Of a stretch of DNA of 64,000 bases, positions 27,393 to 34,340 are shown piece after piece. The stretch comes from Caldicellulosiruptor morganii (lineage in GTDB: Bacteria; Bacillota; Thermoanaerobacteria; Caldicellulosiruptorales; Caldicellulosiruptoraceae): NCBI RefSeq assembly GCF_026810225.1, contig NZ_CP113865.1:2361501-2425500 (forward strand), given 5' to 3'. Position 1 is the stretch's first letter, and every line of letters begins with the position of its first letter. Both the position numbers and the translations under genes were made by a program. The notes under the pieces were generated by a model, which was not told the origin of the DNA, did not search any database, and was given only the letters and a program-made list of their open reading frames with translations.

Positions 27393-27419
27393 TCAAGTTG
27401 GGGGCAAAGGCATTCTCAT
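27393..27419 (-). CDS. Possible 8-codon upstream ORF / ancestral start
   Basis: ATG AGA ATG CCT TTG CCC CCA ACT TGA, with AAAGGAGTTGG ten bases before it. The context (GTTGRTTTAGTCATGAGA) is the same as at the true start of the paralog at 35987, so this looks like the old start left behind after the 5' end changed, or a leader peptide. Confidence 0.35.
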   Translation of the reverse strand: MRMPLPPT

Positions 27420-27507
27420 GACTAAACCAACTCCTTTTTTTAGGTTTTCCCTGTTATAAGTTATACCGCAGTTTTTGAAAAAGCTACACAAAATTTAAGT
27501 AGCTTTA

Positions 27508-27728
27508 CAAATACAAAAAGCCACGACTGGACAGGCAGCTTTGAATAAGCTACCTTAAAAACCAATCGTGGCTTTACTCCCCTTCTTTTCGCTACTTTTT
27601 TTGCGTTTTACTCTCTGCTACTTTCTGCTCTTGTAGAAAATTTGACATTCTTTATAAACAGCTAATTTATACACTTCTGGCAATTATTTTCTTGAGTATA
27701 TTATACCATTGTGGCTTTAAAATTTCAA
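27508..27728 (-). ncRNA. Family I RNA unit, copy A1: promoter, conserved leader, terminator hairpin
   Basis: On the minus strand: TTGAAA (27723-27728), 17 bp, TATAAT (27700-27705), then a predicted transcript of about 185 nt. Its 5' part contains GAAGTGTATAAATTAGC and GAATGTCAAATTTT. It ends in a long stem, AAAGCCACGATTGG with CCAGTCGTGGCTTT, followed by TTTGTATTTG. It stands about 180 bp before the surface-lipoprotein gene, with another -10-like GGTATAACT between. Nearly identical to copy C at the paralogous gene. Confidence 0.7.
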
Positions 27729-27731
27729 CAA

Positions 27732-27824
27732 CAAAAAATTTGACATTCTGTATAAACACCTAAAAAGTGTATTTCTGGCAATTTATTCTGAGTATATTAT
27801 ACCACTGTAGTTCGAAATTGTGAA
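27732..27824 (-). repeat. Family I 5' module only, copy A2
   Basis: TTCACA, 17 bp, TATAAT (27796-27801), then the conserved GCCAGAA...GTGTTTATACAGAATGTC leader ending AAATTTT at about 27732. No terminator hairpin; transcription would run into copy A1. The inner hairpin differs from the other copies (ACACTT-TTT-AGGTGT). Confidence 0.65.
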
Positions 27825-27829
27825 GTTTT

Positions 27830-28370
27830 TTAAATGGTTTCCTTGTACTTGTCAAGAAGTTCAAAAAAACTGTAAGTTGAAAGTTTTCTTTTCCTTAGTT
27901 GCATCTCATCTAAAATTTGTTGTCCTTCCTGAAAGCTTATGAGTTTTTGCTGATATGCAAGGTACAGAATTGTTTCGGTTGTTATTAATGGTGGATGATC
28001 TGGTTGAATGTTTGGCAGCACATCTTTAAGATTGTTACTGGCAAGAGTACCATTGTATTGTTTTGCAAGAGCAATTGCTTCTGCTTCACCCTCTCCTATT
28101 CTGTTTATATTATCTTTATCAGTGAGTTGAATATACTCAGGGAAAAACTCATCAGACGGAGTTAGTTCTGCAACTTTGAAACTACCTGATTCTATTTGCC
28201 TTTTGATATTCTCGTACACATATTTACTTTTTGTGAATTTAAGTCGTTCAATTTCTCGAATTACGTTGGCTGGAATGTAGATGTTGTTCTCGAAAAGAGT
28301 TATTAGAATATCAAGACGGTTTACCCATGAAAATGAACAAATACAATCATTGTCAAAAAATATCGGCATC
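27830..28370 (-). CDS. PIN-domain-like protein (DUF3368-type), third gene of XRE-IrrE-PIN set
   Basis: About 180 residues. Acidic residues typical of the PIN nuclease fold are present: FFDNDCICSF near the N-terminus, EIERLK, GEGEAEAIALAKQ, and LASNNLKDV. ATG 28370 (MPIFFDND) overlaps the end of the IrrE gene by 17 bp. PIN proteins are usually metal-dependent RNases and often toxins. Here it is encoded together with an XRE regulator and a COG2856 protease, suggesting a regulated toxin or defence module. Confidence 0.8.
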
Positions 28371-29126
28371 TTCAATCTCATTTTCTACACCTTCTATCTC
28401 TTCTGGTGCGTTGAATACTACATCAGCATAACCGCCTTCGATTAACAGTTCTTCATATTTACCTCGTGATATTCTGCCTGATTCATACAACCTTGTTGCC
28501 AGCTCGAGATACTTTGAATAAACTTTTATTCCTTCATCAGATGTGGGTTTGTATAACCTCGCAGAGTACCCAAGTTCACATGCTCTTTTGACAACATTTT
28601 TTTTAAACTCTTCATACTGGTTTTTATTGATGTATCCAAGTTCTTTAAGTCTTATTAGCATTAGTTGATGACTCACTTCAAAGTACTGTTCCAAAAAAAT
28701 TACATCATCAAATTCAATACTTCTGTTTTTGACTCTTCGTGAGAGCATAAACTCTACCGCTTGTCTTGGCAGCAAAAAGTTTACTGCAAATTGATTGGCT
28801 TTATACTCTTCTTCGTATTCATCCTCAAACTTCTTGATTGGACATATCCGATGAGAAATGTTTCTGTCAAATTTGAAGTGGTAATATTCATGTGCAGCAG
28901 TAAAATATTGATGTCCCAAAGTTTTTCTTGAGTTTATAACAATCAGGCTCTCATCTTTTCGACTCAGAAGCATCCCGGATATTTTATCACTCATTTCAAC
29001 CACCATTAGTGATATACCCTCTACCTTGCTCAAAAGGTCGAACACATTCACCTTTTCAAACAATCCTATCCCCAGGTTATTTCGTGTTTGAAGAGCCAAC
29101 AGTTCCATTTCCTGTTTTATGTTCAA
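28353..29126 (-). CDS. ImmA/IrrE-family metallopeptidase (COG2856)
   Basis: 257 residues with the zinc motif HEYYHFKFD (HExxH) and a downstream EYKANQFAVNFLLP, the standard ImmA/IrrE signature. The C-terminal part is helical and could contact DNA or the partner regulator. Family members cleave XRE-type repressors, switching on mobile-element or stress genes. The start overlaps the XRE gene stop by 4 bp and its end overlaps the PIN gene, so all three are translationally linked. Confidence 0.9.
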   Translation of the reverse strand: MNIKQEMELLALQTRNNLGIGLFEKVNVFDLLSKVEGISLMVVEMSDKISGMLLSRKDESLIVINSRKTLGHQYFTAAHEYYHFKFDRNISHRICPIKKFEDEYEEEYKANQFAVNFLLPRQAVEFMLSRRVKNRSIEFDDVIFLEQYFEVSHQLMLIRLKELGYINKNQYEEFKKNVVKRACELGYSARLYKPTSDEGIKVYSKYLELATRLYESGRISRGKYEELLIEGGYADVVFNAPEEIEGVENEIEDADIF

Positions 29127-29491
29127 CTCTTAATCACTTCCTTTTCTTGAGCAAGCATCTCTTTCATTTCCTCAAGATTAATTAAAAACTTATTGGCCAT
29201 TGCAATCACTTCTAAGTCTTCCTTTTCCAACTCATCAGCACGAAACAAAAAACTTACTTCTGGTTCTCTTGTTTCATCATCAGAGAGAAAATAGTCCACT
29301 GTATAACCGTATAAGTTAGCAAGATTTCGCAGAGTTGCAATACTTATTTCTCTTGTTCCGTTTTCATAATATGAAATTAGAATTTTATTAACACCCAGGA
29401 AATCCGCAACTGCTTCCTGAGTAAGACCAGCTTTCTTCCTTGCTTCCTGTAGTTTCTGCCCTATCTTTTTGTAAAGCTCTGGATTTTTCAT
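29123..29491 (-). CDS. XRE-family transcriptional regulator
   Basis: About 122 residues: an N-terminal HTH_3 (LQEARKKAGLTQEAVADFLGVNKILISYYENG) and a short C-terminal tail rich in Glu and Leu (ELEKEDLEVIAMANKF). ATG 29491 follows AATGAGGTGG; the track-like extension upstream adds only three residues. It is the probable antitoxin/repressor and IrrE substrate in this three-gene unit. GTTAAC palindromes lie directly upstream. Confidence 0.9.
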   Translation of the reverse strand: MKNPELYKKIGQKLQEARKKAGLTQEAVADFLGVNKILISYYENGTREISIATLRNLANLYGYTVDYFLSDDETREPEVSFLFRADELEKEDLEVIAMANKFLINLEEMKEMLAQEKEVIKS

Positions 29492-29504
29492 TAAAACCAC
29501 CTCA

Positions 29505-29552
29505 TTAACAAATTTGTTAACTCTAAAATTAACTATATTACATTGTTAACAA
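29505..29552. promoter_or_regulatory. Palindromic operators upstream of the XRE gene
   Basis: A perfect 16-bp palindrome TTAACAAATTTGTTAA (29505-29520) and a 10-bp palindrome TTGTTAACAA (29543-29552) share GTTAA half-sites, as expected for an autoregulating XRE dimer pair. Confidence 0.65.
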
Positions 29553-29591
29553 GGTTGCAATACTTTTAAAAAACAAATTTCAAATAGCTTT

Positions 29592-29810
29592 ACAAATACA
29601 AAAAGCCACGACTGGATAAGCAACTTATTCAAAGCTACCTTAAAAACCAATCGTGGCTTTACTCCCCTTCTTTTCGTTACTCTTTTTACGTTTTACTCTA
29701 TGCCATATTTTATTTTTGTAGAAAATTTGACATTCTGTATAAACAGCTAATTTATACACTTCTGGCAAATGTTTTAAGTATATTGTAGCAGGTTTTTGTT
29801 TGTTTTGCAA
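29592..29810 (-). ncRNA. Family I RNA unit, copy B
   Basis: TTGCAA (29805-29810), 17 bp, TACAAT (29782-29787), then the same leader (GCCAGAAGTGTATAAATTAG, GAATGTCAAATTTT) and the same terminal stem (AAAGCCACGATTGG/CCAGTCGTGGCTTT, then TTTG). It lies between the 44-aa ORF and the XRE-IrrE-PIN operon. The tip of its hairpin is inverted relative to copies A1 and C. Confidence 0.7.
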
Positions 29811-29814
29811 GAGC

Positions 29815-29949
29815 TCAGTACGGCAAAGCAACAAGAATTTGAGCTACAAGTATTACAAACATAATGAGAACAAGGGTTACTTCTGGTAGGAGAAGTTTTA
29901 GATTTTGAAGTTCTTTTCGAATATGAAATCCTGGTGGTCTTTCTGGCAT
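29815..29949 (-). CDS. 44-residue single-pass membrane peptide
   Basis: ATG 29949, six nucleotides after GAGGAGCG, encodes MPERPPGFHIRKELQNLKLL followed by a hydrophobic helix (LVLIMFVILVAQILVALPY) and a stop. A charged N-terminus plus one membrane helix is the shape of small toxins, holin-like peptides and membrane-protein modulators. The family II leader with a terminator hairpin precedes it, so expression may be attenuated. No known family assigned. Confidence 0.55.
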   Translation of the reverse strand: MPERPPGFHIRKELQNLKLLLPEVTLVLIMFVILVAQILVALPY

Positions 29950-29965
29950 TTTGAACGCTCCTCAA

Positions 29966-30082
29966 AAACAAAAACCGCAGAAAATCTGCGGTTTGGTTTT
30001 TATTTTTACATTTTTGTAGACGCATTTTGAACATGGTTTTGCTGCCTGTTTTAATTATACATCGAATTTTTAAGTTTTGTAA
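29966..30082 (-). ncRNA. Family II unit, copy E: promoter, leader, terminator
   Basis: TTACAA (30077-30082), 17 bp, TATAAT (30054-30059). The leader contains GCAAAACCATGTTCAAAA and CTACAAAAATGTAAAAATAA, and ends in AACCGCAGA-TTTT-CTGCGGTT with TTTGTTTTTG. Predicted transcript about 80 nt. The ribosome site of the 44-residue peptide follows directly, so it may act as attenuator as well as a short RNA. Confidence 0.6.
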
Positions 30083-30103
30083 CATGGTTTGAAAACAAGG
30101 TTC

Positions 30104-30277
30104 TTATTGTTTCAGTACTTCTTTCCCATTTTCCTCTTTAAACTCTTCTAACTCTTTTCTGACTTTTTCTGCTCTTTTGTGTACGTACTCTAAAAATTCT
30201 TGCAAAGTCATACCTTTTGTTTCTTCATAAAATTTCTCCTGAAACTGATGAATTTCTTGCATTACAGCATTTTCCAT
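30104..30277 (-). CDS. Small helical protein, probable antitoxin of the PIN toxin
   Basis: 57 residues, highly charged and helical: QEIHQFQEKFYEETKGMT, LQEFLEYVHKRAEKV, ELEEFKEENGKEVLKQ. ATG 30277 follows GAGGAG and begins 5 bp past the end of the PIN gene. A paralog sits in the same position behind the second PIN locus (32012-32191). Gene order is toxin first, antitoxin second. Confidence 0.7.
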   Translation of the reverse strand: MENAVMQEIHQFQEKFYEETKGMTLQEFLEYVHKRAEKVRKELEEFKEENGKEVLKQ

Positions 30278-30282
30278 AACTA

Positions 30283-30759
30283 TCACTCCTCATCTACAAG
30301 CATATTGGGAGCCACAATTTGAATTTCTTTATAACCTGTCAGTTTATTAATCCCATTGACTCCCAATATAGTTTTCGCACGTACAATATGTTTGAAGTTC
30401 CATGATACAAGAAAATCGCAGTTTGAAACGGTTGCTGCTGCTATGTGCAATGCATCTGACTTGTACTTCTGTGGTATAATACCTGCGTTAATATACTTTT
30501 CTGCAAGATTGTTAATTTCTTCTGTTAGAAATATTAGGTTATAATTGATTTGCCGCAAATAATTATACAAGTTGGACCTTTTTACAGGGTTACAACCTTC
30601 AAGCTCTATCAGCACAAGTTCCGAGATGAAAATAATATATTCCTGTTTTCTGCAACTGTCCCAGAGTTTTTGGGTTATCAATGTATTCTGAGGGTTGTCA
30701 GGATGGTCCAGATGGCTTATTACTGAAGTATCAAAGTATAGTGTTAATTTTTTATTCAT
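30283..30759 (-). CDS. PIN-domain toxin-like RNase (VapC-type)
   Basis: About 158 residues. PIN motifs: YFDTSVIS at the N-terminus (first acidic residue), ELVLIELEG, YKSDALHIAAA and CDFLVSWNFKHI (last acidic/Asn positions). ATG 30759 after GAGGGG is preferred over upstream codons. It is driven by a family II promoter and paired with a small charged protein. VapC-type toxins cleave tRNA or rRNA. Confidence 0.85.
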   Translation of the reverse strand: MNKKLTLYFDTSVISHLDHPDNPQNTLITQKLWDSCRKQEYIIFISELVLIELEGCNPVKRSNLYNYLRQINYNLIFLTEEINNLAEKYINAGIIPQKYKSDALHIAAATVSNCDFLVSWNFKHIVRAKTILGVNGINKLTGYKEIQIVAPNMLVDEE

Positions 30760-30789
30760 TTTTCCCCTCTTTCTTTTTTTTGGCAAACT

Positions 30790-30904
30790 ATAAATAGCAA
30801 GCTTCTACCCAATGAGAGTTTTTATTTTTACATTTTTGTAGACAGGTTTTAAACACAGTTTTGCCGACTGTTTTTATTATACACCCTATTTGTAGTTTCT
30901 GCAA
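30790..30904 (-). promoter_or_regulatory. Family II promoter-leader, copy F (drives the PIN gene)
   Basis: TTGCAG (30899-30904), 17 bp, TATAAT (30876-30881), then GCAAAACTGTGTTTAAAACC and CTACAAAAATGTAAAAATAA as in copies E and G. No terminator hairpin follows here; the PIN gene is next. Confidence 0.6.
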
Positions 30905-30919
30905 TACAATTTAAGCAGA

Positions 30920-31250
30920 GATTTTTAGGACTTTTAGACTACTGGACAAGGTATTGTCCGGGCTTTCAAGTTATCTTTTCTTTTCTTCCTGCTAGGTATT
31001 GCGGGAGGCTTTTGTGTAATCGTTTACACTCATTTCTCCTGAACTTTTTGCTATTGTTGTTGATACCCCGGCTCGAAAGCCTTTCTCGGGTTTGACTGCT
31101 GTCTTGCTACCCCAGTAGCTGTCTGTCTTTTAGCTACATGCCAAAGCCCGCCTTGAGCTTTCAAGCTACCCTGCCACCGGCCATGGTTTTGAAAAAGTTT
31201 GAATTGGCTTGAGTTTGTTATAAATAGCGAACATTTGTTGGTGTTAAATC
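30920..31250 (-). ncRNA. GC-rich structured RNA candidate
   Basis: In contrast to its AT-rich surroundings this segment is GC-rich and full of stems on the minus strand: GTAGCT...AGCTAC, a UUCG tetraloop hairpin GGCT-UUCG-AGCC inside ACCCG...CGGGGT, GTGTAA-ACGA-TTACAC (31014-31029) and GGACAA-TACC-TTGTCC. A family I promoter (copy D) points into it from about 60 bp upstream. A frame of 80 codons crosses it but shows no protein-like features. A diverged copy lies at 36720-36965. No known RNA class recognised. Confidence 0.5.
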
Positions 31251-31267
31251 TGGCTTTTTTGATTTTA

Positions 31268-31357
31268 AAAAATTTGACATTCTTTATAAACACCTAAATG
31301 CTACATTTATGGCAAATGTTTTAATTATATTGTAGCAGGTTTTTGTCTGTTTTGCAA
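31268..31357 (-). repeat. Family I 5' module, copy D
   Basis: TTGCAA (31352-31357), 17 bp, TACAAT (31329-31334), then TTTGCCATAAATG...GTGTTTATAAAGAATGTC and AAATTTT. Instead of the usual terminator stem it leads into the GC-rich RNA candidate. Upstream bases match copy B closely. Confidence 0.65.
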
Positions 31358-31393
31358 GAGCTAAAGTCAACCACTATAGCAACGGCTAAAAAA

Positions 31394-31756
31394 CTATCTT
31401 TCCTTTAAAAAGCTTGGAAAAAAATACTCTTCATGAGGACTTAGAAACCTTTCACCGTCTAATTCATAGCTGTTGCCATATTTGCACTCCATCCCCTTAA
31501 CAACTCCAAAAAGCCTGCAAATTAAAGGTCTAACAGGATATATTGCACACTTTTTCATTTGGATATCTCTATAAGGACAGGCAAGAGGGTGTTTTTTCTG
31601 GCTAAGTAGCCTTTTTTGTTTTTCCTGGCTTATTGAGTTTTCAACATATCTTTTAACTGCTTCAATCTCGCTTTTTGTTGCCAGAACTTGCCCACAGCAA
31701 GCACCACAGTTTAAACATGTATGCTGTGGAATGTTGAAAAGAATACTACTGGGCAT
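31394..31756 (-). CDS. YkgJ-family cysteine-cluster protein
   Basis: About 120 residues with the CxxCGxCC pattern (CLNCGACCG) near the N-terminus, ACPYRDIQMKKCAIYPVRPLICRLFG and a later MECKYG, the metal-binding cysteine pattern of the YkgJ/UPF0153 family. These are predicted zinc- or iron-chelating cytosolic proteins of unknown role. ATG 31756 follows GAGGTG at 6 nt; the longer frame is less likely. Confidence 0.85.
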   Translation of the reverse strand: MPSSILFNIPQHTCLNCGACCGQVLATKSEIEAVKRYVENSISQEKQKRLLSQKKHPLACPYRDIQMKKCAIYPVRPLICRLFGVVKGMECKYGNSYELDGERFLSPHEEYFFPSFLKER

Positions 31757-31792
31757 AGAAAACACCTCTGAAGGCTTTAATTTTCTCAATGA

Positions 31793-31818
31793 AAAAAGCA
31801 GGGACTTAAATCCCTGCT
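31793..31818 (-). terminator. Terminator downstream of the second PIN/antitoxin locus
   Basis: AGCAGGGA and TCCCTGCT (31797-31804 and 31811-31818) with a 6-nt loop, followed by TTTTTT on the minus strand. The rest of 31819-31969 is AT-rich with no gene. Confidence 0.75.
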
Positions 31819-31969
31819 CATTTTAGAGTAACTACTTGCTACAAACTTAATTGTAGGGCAAGTTAAAAACCACAAGCAACCGGGCTGATTTTGTTTACTC
31901 TTCTGGAATATTTGACAATTACTATATCATCATTGTTTTTAGGTTTGACTCTGGATTTGTTTATTACTT

Positions 31970-32003
31970 TGACCTACTCCCCGCCTCATAGAGGCGAGGA
32001 TTC
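31970..32003 (-). repeat. Solo IS200/IS605-type end remnant
   Basis: CCTACTCC-CCGCCT-CATAG-AGGCG-AGGATTC has the same layout as the right ends of the two elements here (ACTACCAT-CCACCT-GAAG-AGGTGG-AGGCTTC): matched flanks with covarying stem bases. No transposase gene is attached. Confidence 0.45.
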
Positions 32004-32011
32004 TTGAGGTT

Positions 32012-32191
32012 TTACTGAACAATTTCTTTTCTGTTTTTCTCTCTTAACTCTTCTAACTTTTTCTCTACCTCTTTGGCGTTTTCTTTGAAATATCTAATCA
32101 ATTCTGTCACAGTCATGTATTTTGTTTCTTCATAAATCTCTTCCTGTATTTTGTGCAATTCTCTCATTGCGTTTGTTTCAAGTATCTTCAT
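32012..32191 (-). CDS. Small helical protein, antitoxin-like (paralog of 30104-30277)
   Basis: 59 residues: ETNAMRELHKIQEEIYEET, MTVTELIRYFKENAKEVEKK, ELREKNRKEIVQ. It aligns along its length with the antitoxin-like protein at 30104. ATG 32191 overlaps the ancestral stop of the upstream PIN frame (TGATG). Its toxin partner is broken, so it may persist as an orphan antitoxin. Confidence 0.65.
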   Translation of the reverse strand: MKILETNAMRELHKIQEEIYEETKYMTVTELIRYFKENAKEVEKKLEELREKNRKEIVQ

Positions 32192-32445
32192 CACTCCTTC
32201 TCTTCTAAAATCATAAGTGGTGACACCAATTGAATTTACCTATATCCCATTAGTCTGTTAATTGCGTTTATGCCTTCTATGGTTTTATACTTAACTATAT
32301 GTTTGAAATTCCAAGACACTAAAATATTACATTCGTTTACGATAGCTGCTGCAATATGAAGTGCATCATCGAAAAACTTTAATGGTATTATATTCTCACT
32401 TACATACCTTCGCGCAAGTTCTAAAACTTGCTCATTAATCTCAAC
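32191..32445 (-). pseudogene. PIN toxin remnant, 5' deleted and with in-frame TAA
   Basis: EINEQVLELARRYV, KFFDDALHIAAAIV, CNILVSWNFKHIV and INRLMGY match the C-terminal half of the PIN protein at 30283. After GYR the frame has TAA (32236-32238), then continues IQLVSPLMILEEKE to a natural stop, as the paralog reads GYKEIQIVAPNMLVDEE. So a Glu codon became TAA. The N-terminal half was lost in the joint with the secreted-protein gene near 32446. Confidence 0.8.
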
Positions 32446-34322
32446 GTAACTGTTGCTTGTGCATTTTTTGAAGTTGACCATGCAGAAGGATACTCAACCC
32501 CGTTTATTTTTGCATAATACCTTGCCCTCGCTGCAAAGTTGATTGTCGCTTTACCCTGACTGTTATAGCTCAGGCTCTTTGGGTCAATGTTATTGAACTT
32601 TGCTGATGAGTGGTTTGTATCTATGTTAGCAGTCGGGCTTGAGGTTGTCACAGTCATAGTTGGCTTGGTTGTTCCATTGCCTGAGATGTCAAACTCCCAT
32701 TTTGTTATCTGTGCAGATGCTGGCAGGTTTGAAACTGATGCTTTACCGCTAAGCATGAAATTGAGACTGCTGGGTGTGTATGTGTTGTTCTGCCCTATTG
32801 TAACCTCTGTCTGTGCTGGAATCGGTGATAAACTGTCCATCTTTGGCGCTGGTAAACTTGGCTGAATAACTATCTGCGCTGTTACACTCTTTGTACTACC
32901 CTCTGCTGGAGTGCCTTTGTTAAAGTTAACCTTTGTATGCCCGGTTATCTCTACTGTTATTGGAACGTCAGTTGCATCACCCTGTCCATACTGTAAATAA
33001 CTCCTCGGTATCTTAACCCCTATCGAACTTGCTGTAATGTTCATGAAATCGTCACTACGTCTAGGAGCTGCCTCTAAATCTTTGCCAACAATATTCAAAT
33101 TCAAAGTTGTTACTTTATCTTTGTTATCAGTTCCCTTTTTAATTACTTTAACAGAATCAATCACAACCGCATACTGTGTAACATCGTCTCTTGTATAGTT
33201 AAATGCCTTGAAGTATAGTTTGCTGCTACCTGAGTTATAGTTATCTATCATCTTACCAGTAATGTCAACGTAGAGTACAGGGTCCTGGTTAGTTGCTGGG
33301 TCGTACTTAAGCTTACCATCGCTGGTTTTGACAAGGTAACTATCCGATGCAACTTTGTAGCCAATAGTATCAGTTGTAACCTGAGGTTTTGCTTTATCTG
33401 GTATGCCATCGTAGGTTCTGTAATGCACCCAACCATCTGGTTCCTGTAAAACAAGCACAACCTGAGCACCTGCAACAGACGTTGCGTTAGAAATCATGGC
33501 ATAATCAGCCAGCATTGATGCTGAATTTATCTTTGAACCTGACTGTGTCTGTGCTATGTTTATAGCATCTGCAAGAGTCTGCCCTTTCATATCCACGAAC
33601 CTCGAAAGTGACTGCCATGTCTGGGTAATTGCTTTAGGGTCAACATTGTTGGGATTATACGACTCTGCAACCGCACAAATCTGTCTTGCAACAGAGTTTG
33701 TCCATGGTTTGTATATAATCTTTGTGCCTGATGTGACAGGAGCATACTCATCCCTGTCAGACGGGAACTCCTTGTCAGACTGCACACTGCCTGTTTGTGA
33801 AAATCCCCAGTATCTGAAATACCCTCTTACACCAGTACCAGGTGAGGAAAGATGATAATACCCATCAGACTGCAAACTTGCCCAGAAGTAACCGTTTGAG
33901 ACCTGCTTGAACCCTGGCTGTGCCTTTGTGAAATTGTCTGCCACATCCTAGGGTATGCCATATATCGCATACCCCCTGTCTATCGTCGCCTCTACGTTGA
34001 GAGGGATAATATAACTATTACCATCTTTAGAATACCCGTATTGTCCATTCTCACATTTGGATTTTGCAGATGCAGAAAGTTCATCGGGATTTGCGGCTAT
34101 TACTTCTTCTGGTACTCCATAACTTCTAGCACAATCCTTCCTGCTAACACCCTTGTAATCACTAAAATTAGAACCACCCTCATAAACAGTATCTCTTTTG
34201 TCAGCATAGTATTCAGCCTTTGTTTTGAGCACAGGTGGGAATACAGGGCATAAACTGAGCAGGATTGAAACCACTACTAAAAAAGAAAGAGCTCTGAACA
34301 AGCTCTTTTTACGTCTTACCAC
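32446..34322 (-). pseudogene. Large secreted protein interrupted by TAG and fused to PIN remnant
   Basis: ATG 34322, signal peptide (FRALSFLVVVSILLSLCPVF...LKTKAE), then a unique domain (KDCARSYGVPEEVIAANPDE...RGYAIYGIP). TAG at 33945-33947 follows. The same frame continues DVADNFTKAQPGFKQVSNGY for about 500 residues with beta-rich, Ser/Thr-rich sequence and no gap, so this is one gene with a nonsense codon. Near 32446 the natural C-terminus is replaced by PIN-gene sequence read in another frame. It follows the surface protein at 34341-35987 by 18 bp. Function unknown. Confidence 0.75.
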
Positions 34323-34340
34323 ACCATCTCACCTCTCAAT

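Noticed and set aside
31051-31293. 80-codon minus-strand frame over the GC-rich segment
   Set aside because: Composition follows the RNA stems, no ribosome site at the start, no protein-like motif, and the second copy of the segment has no such frame. Better explained as a spurious frame over a structured RNA.
31970-32003. Terminator for the antitoxin gene
   Set aside because: The stem lacks a T-run on the minus strand and its flanks match IS605 right ends; the true terminator is at 31797-31818.
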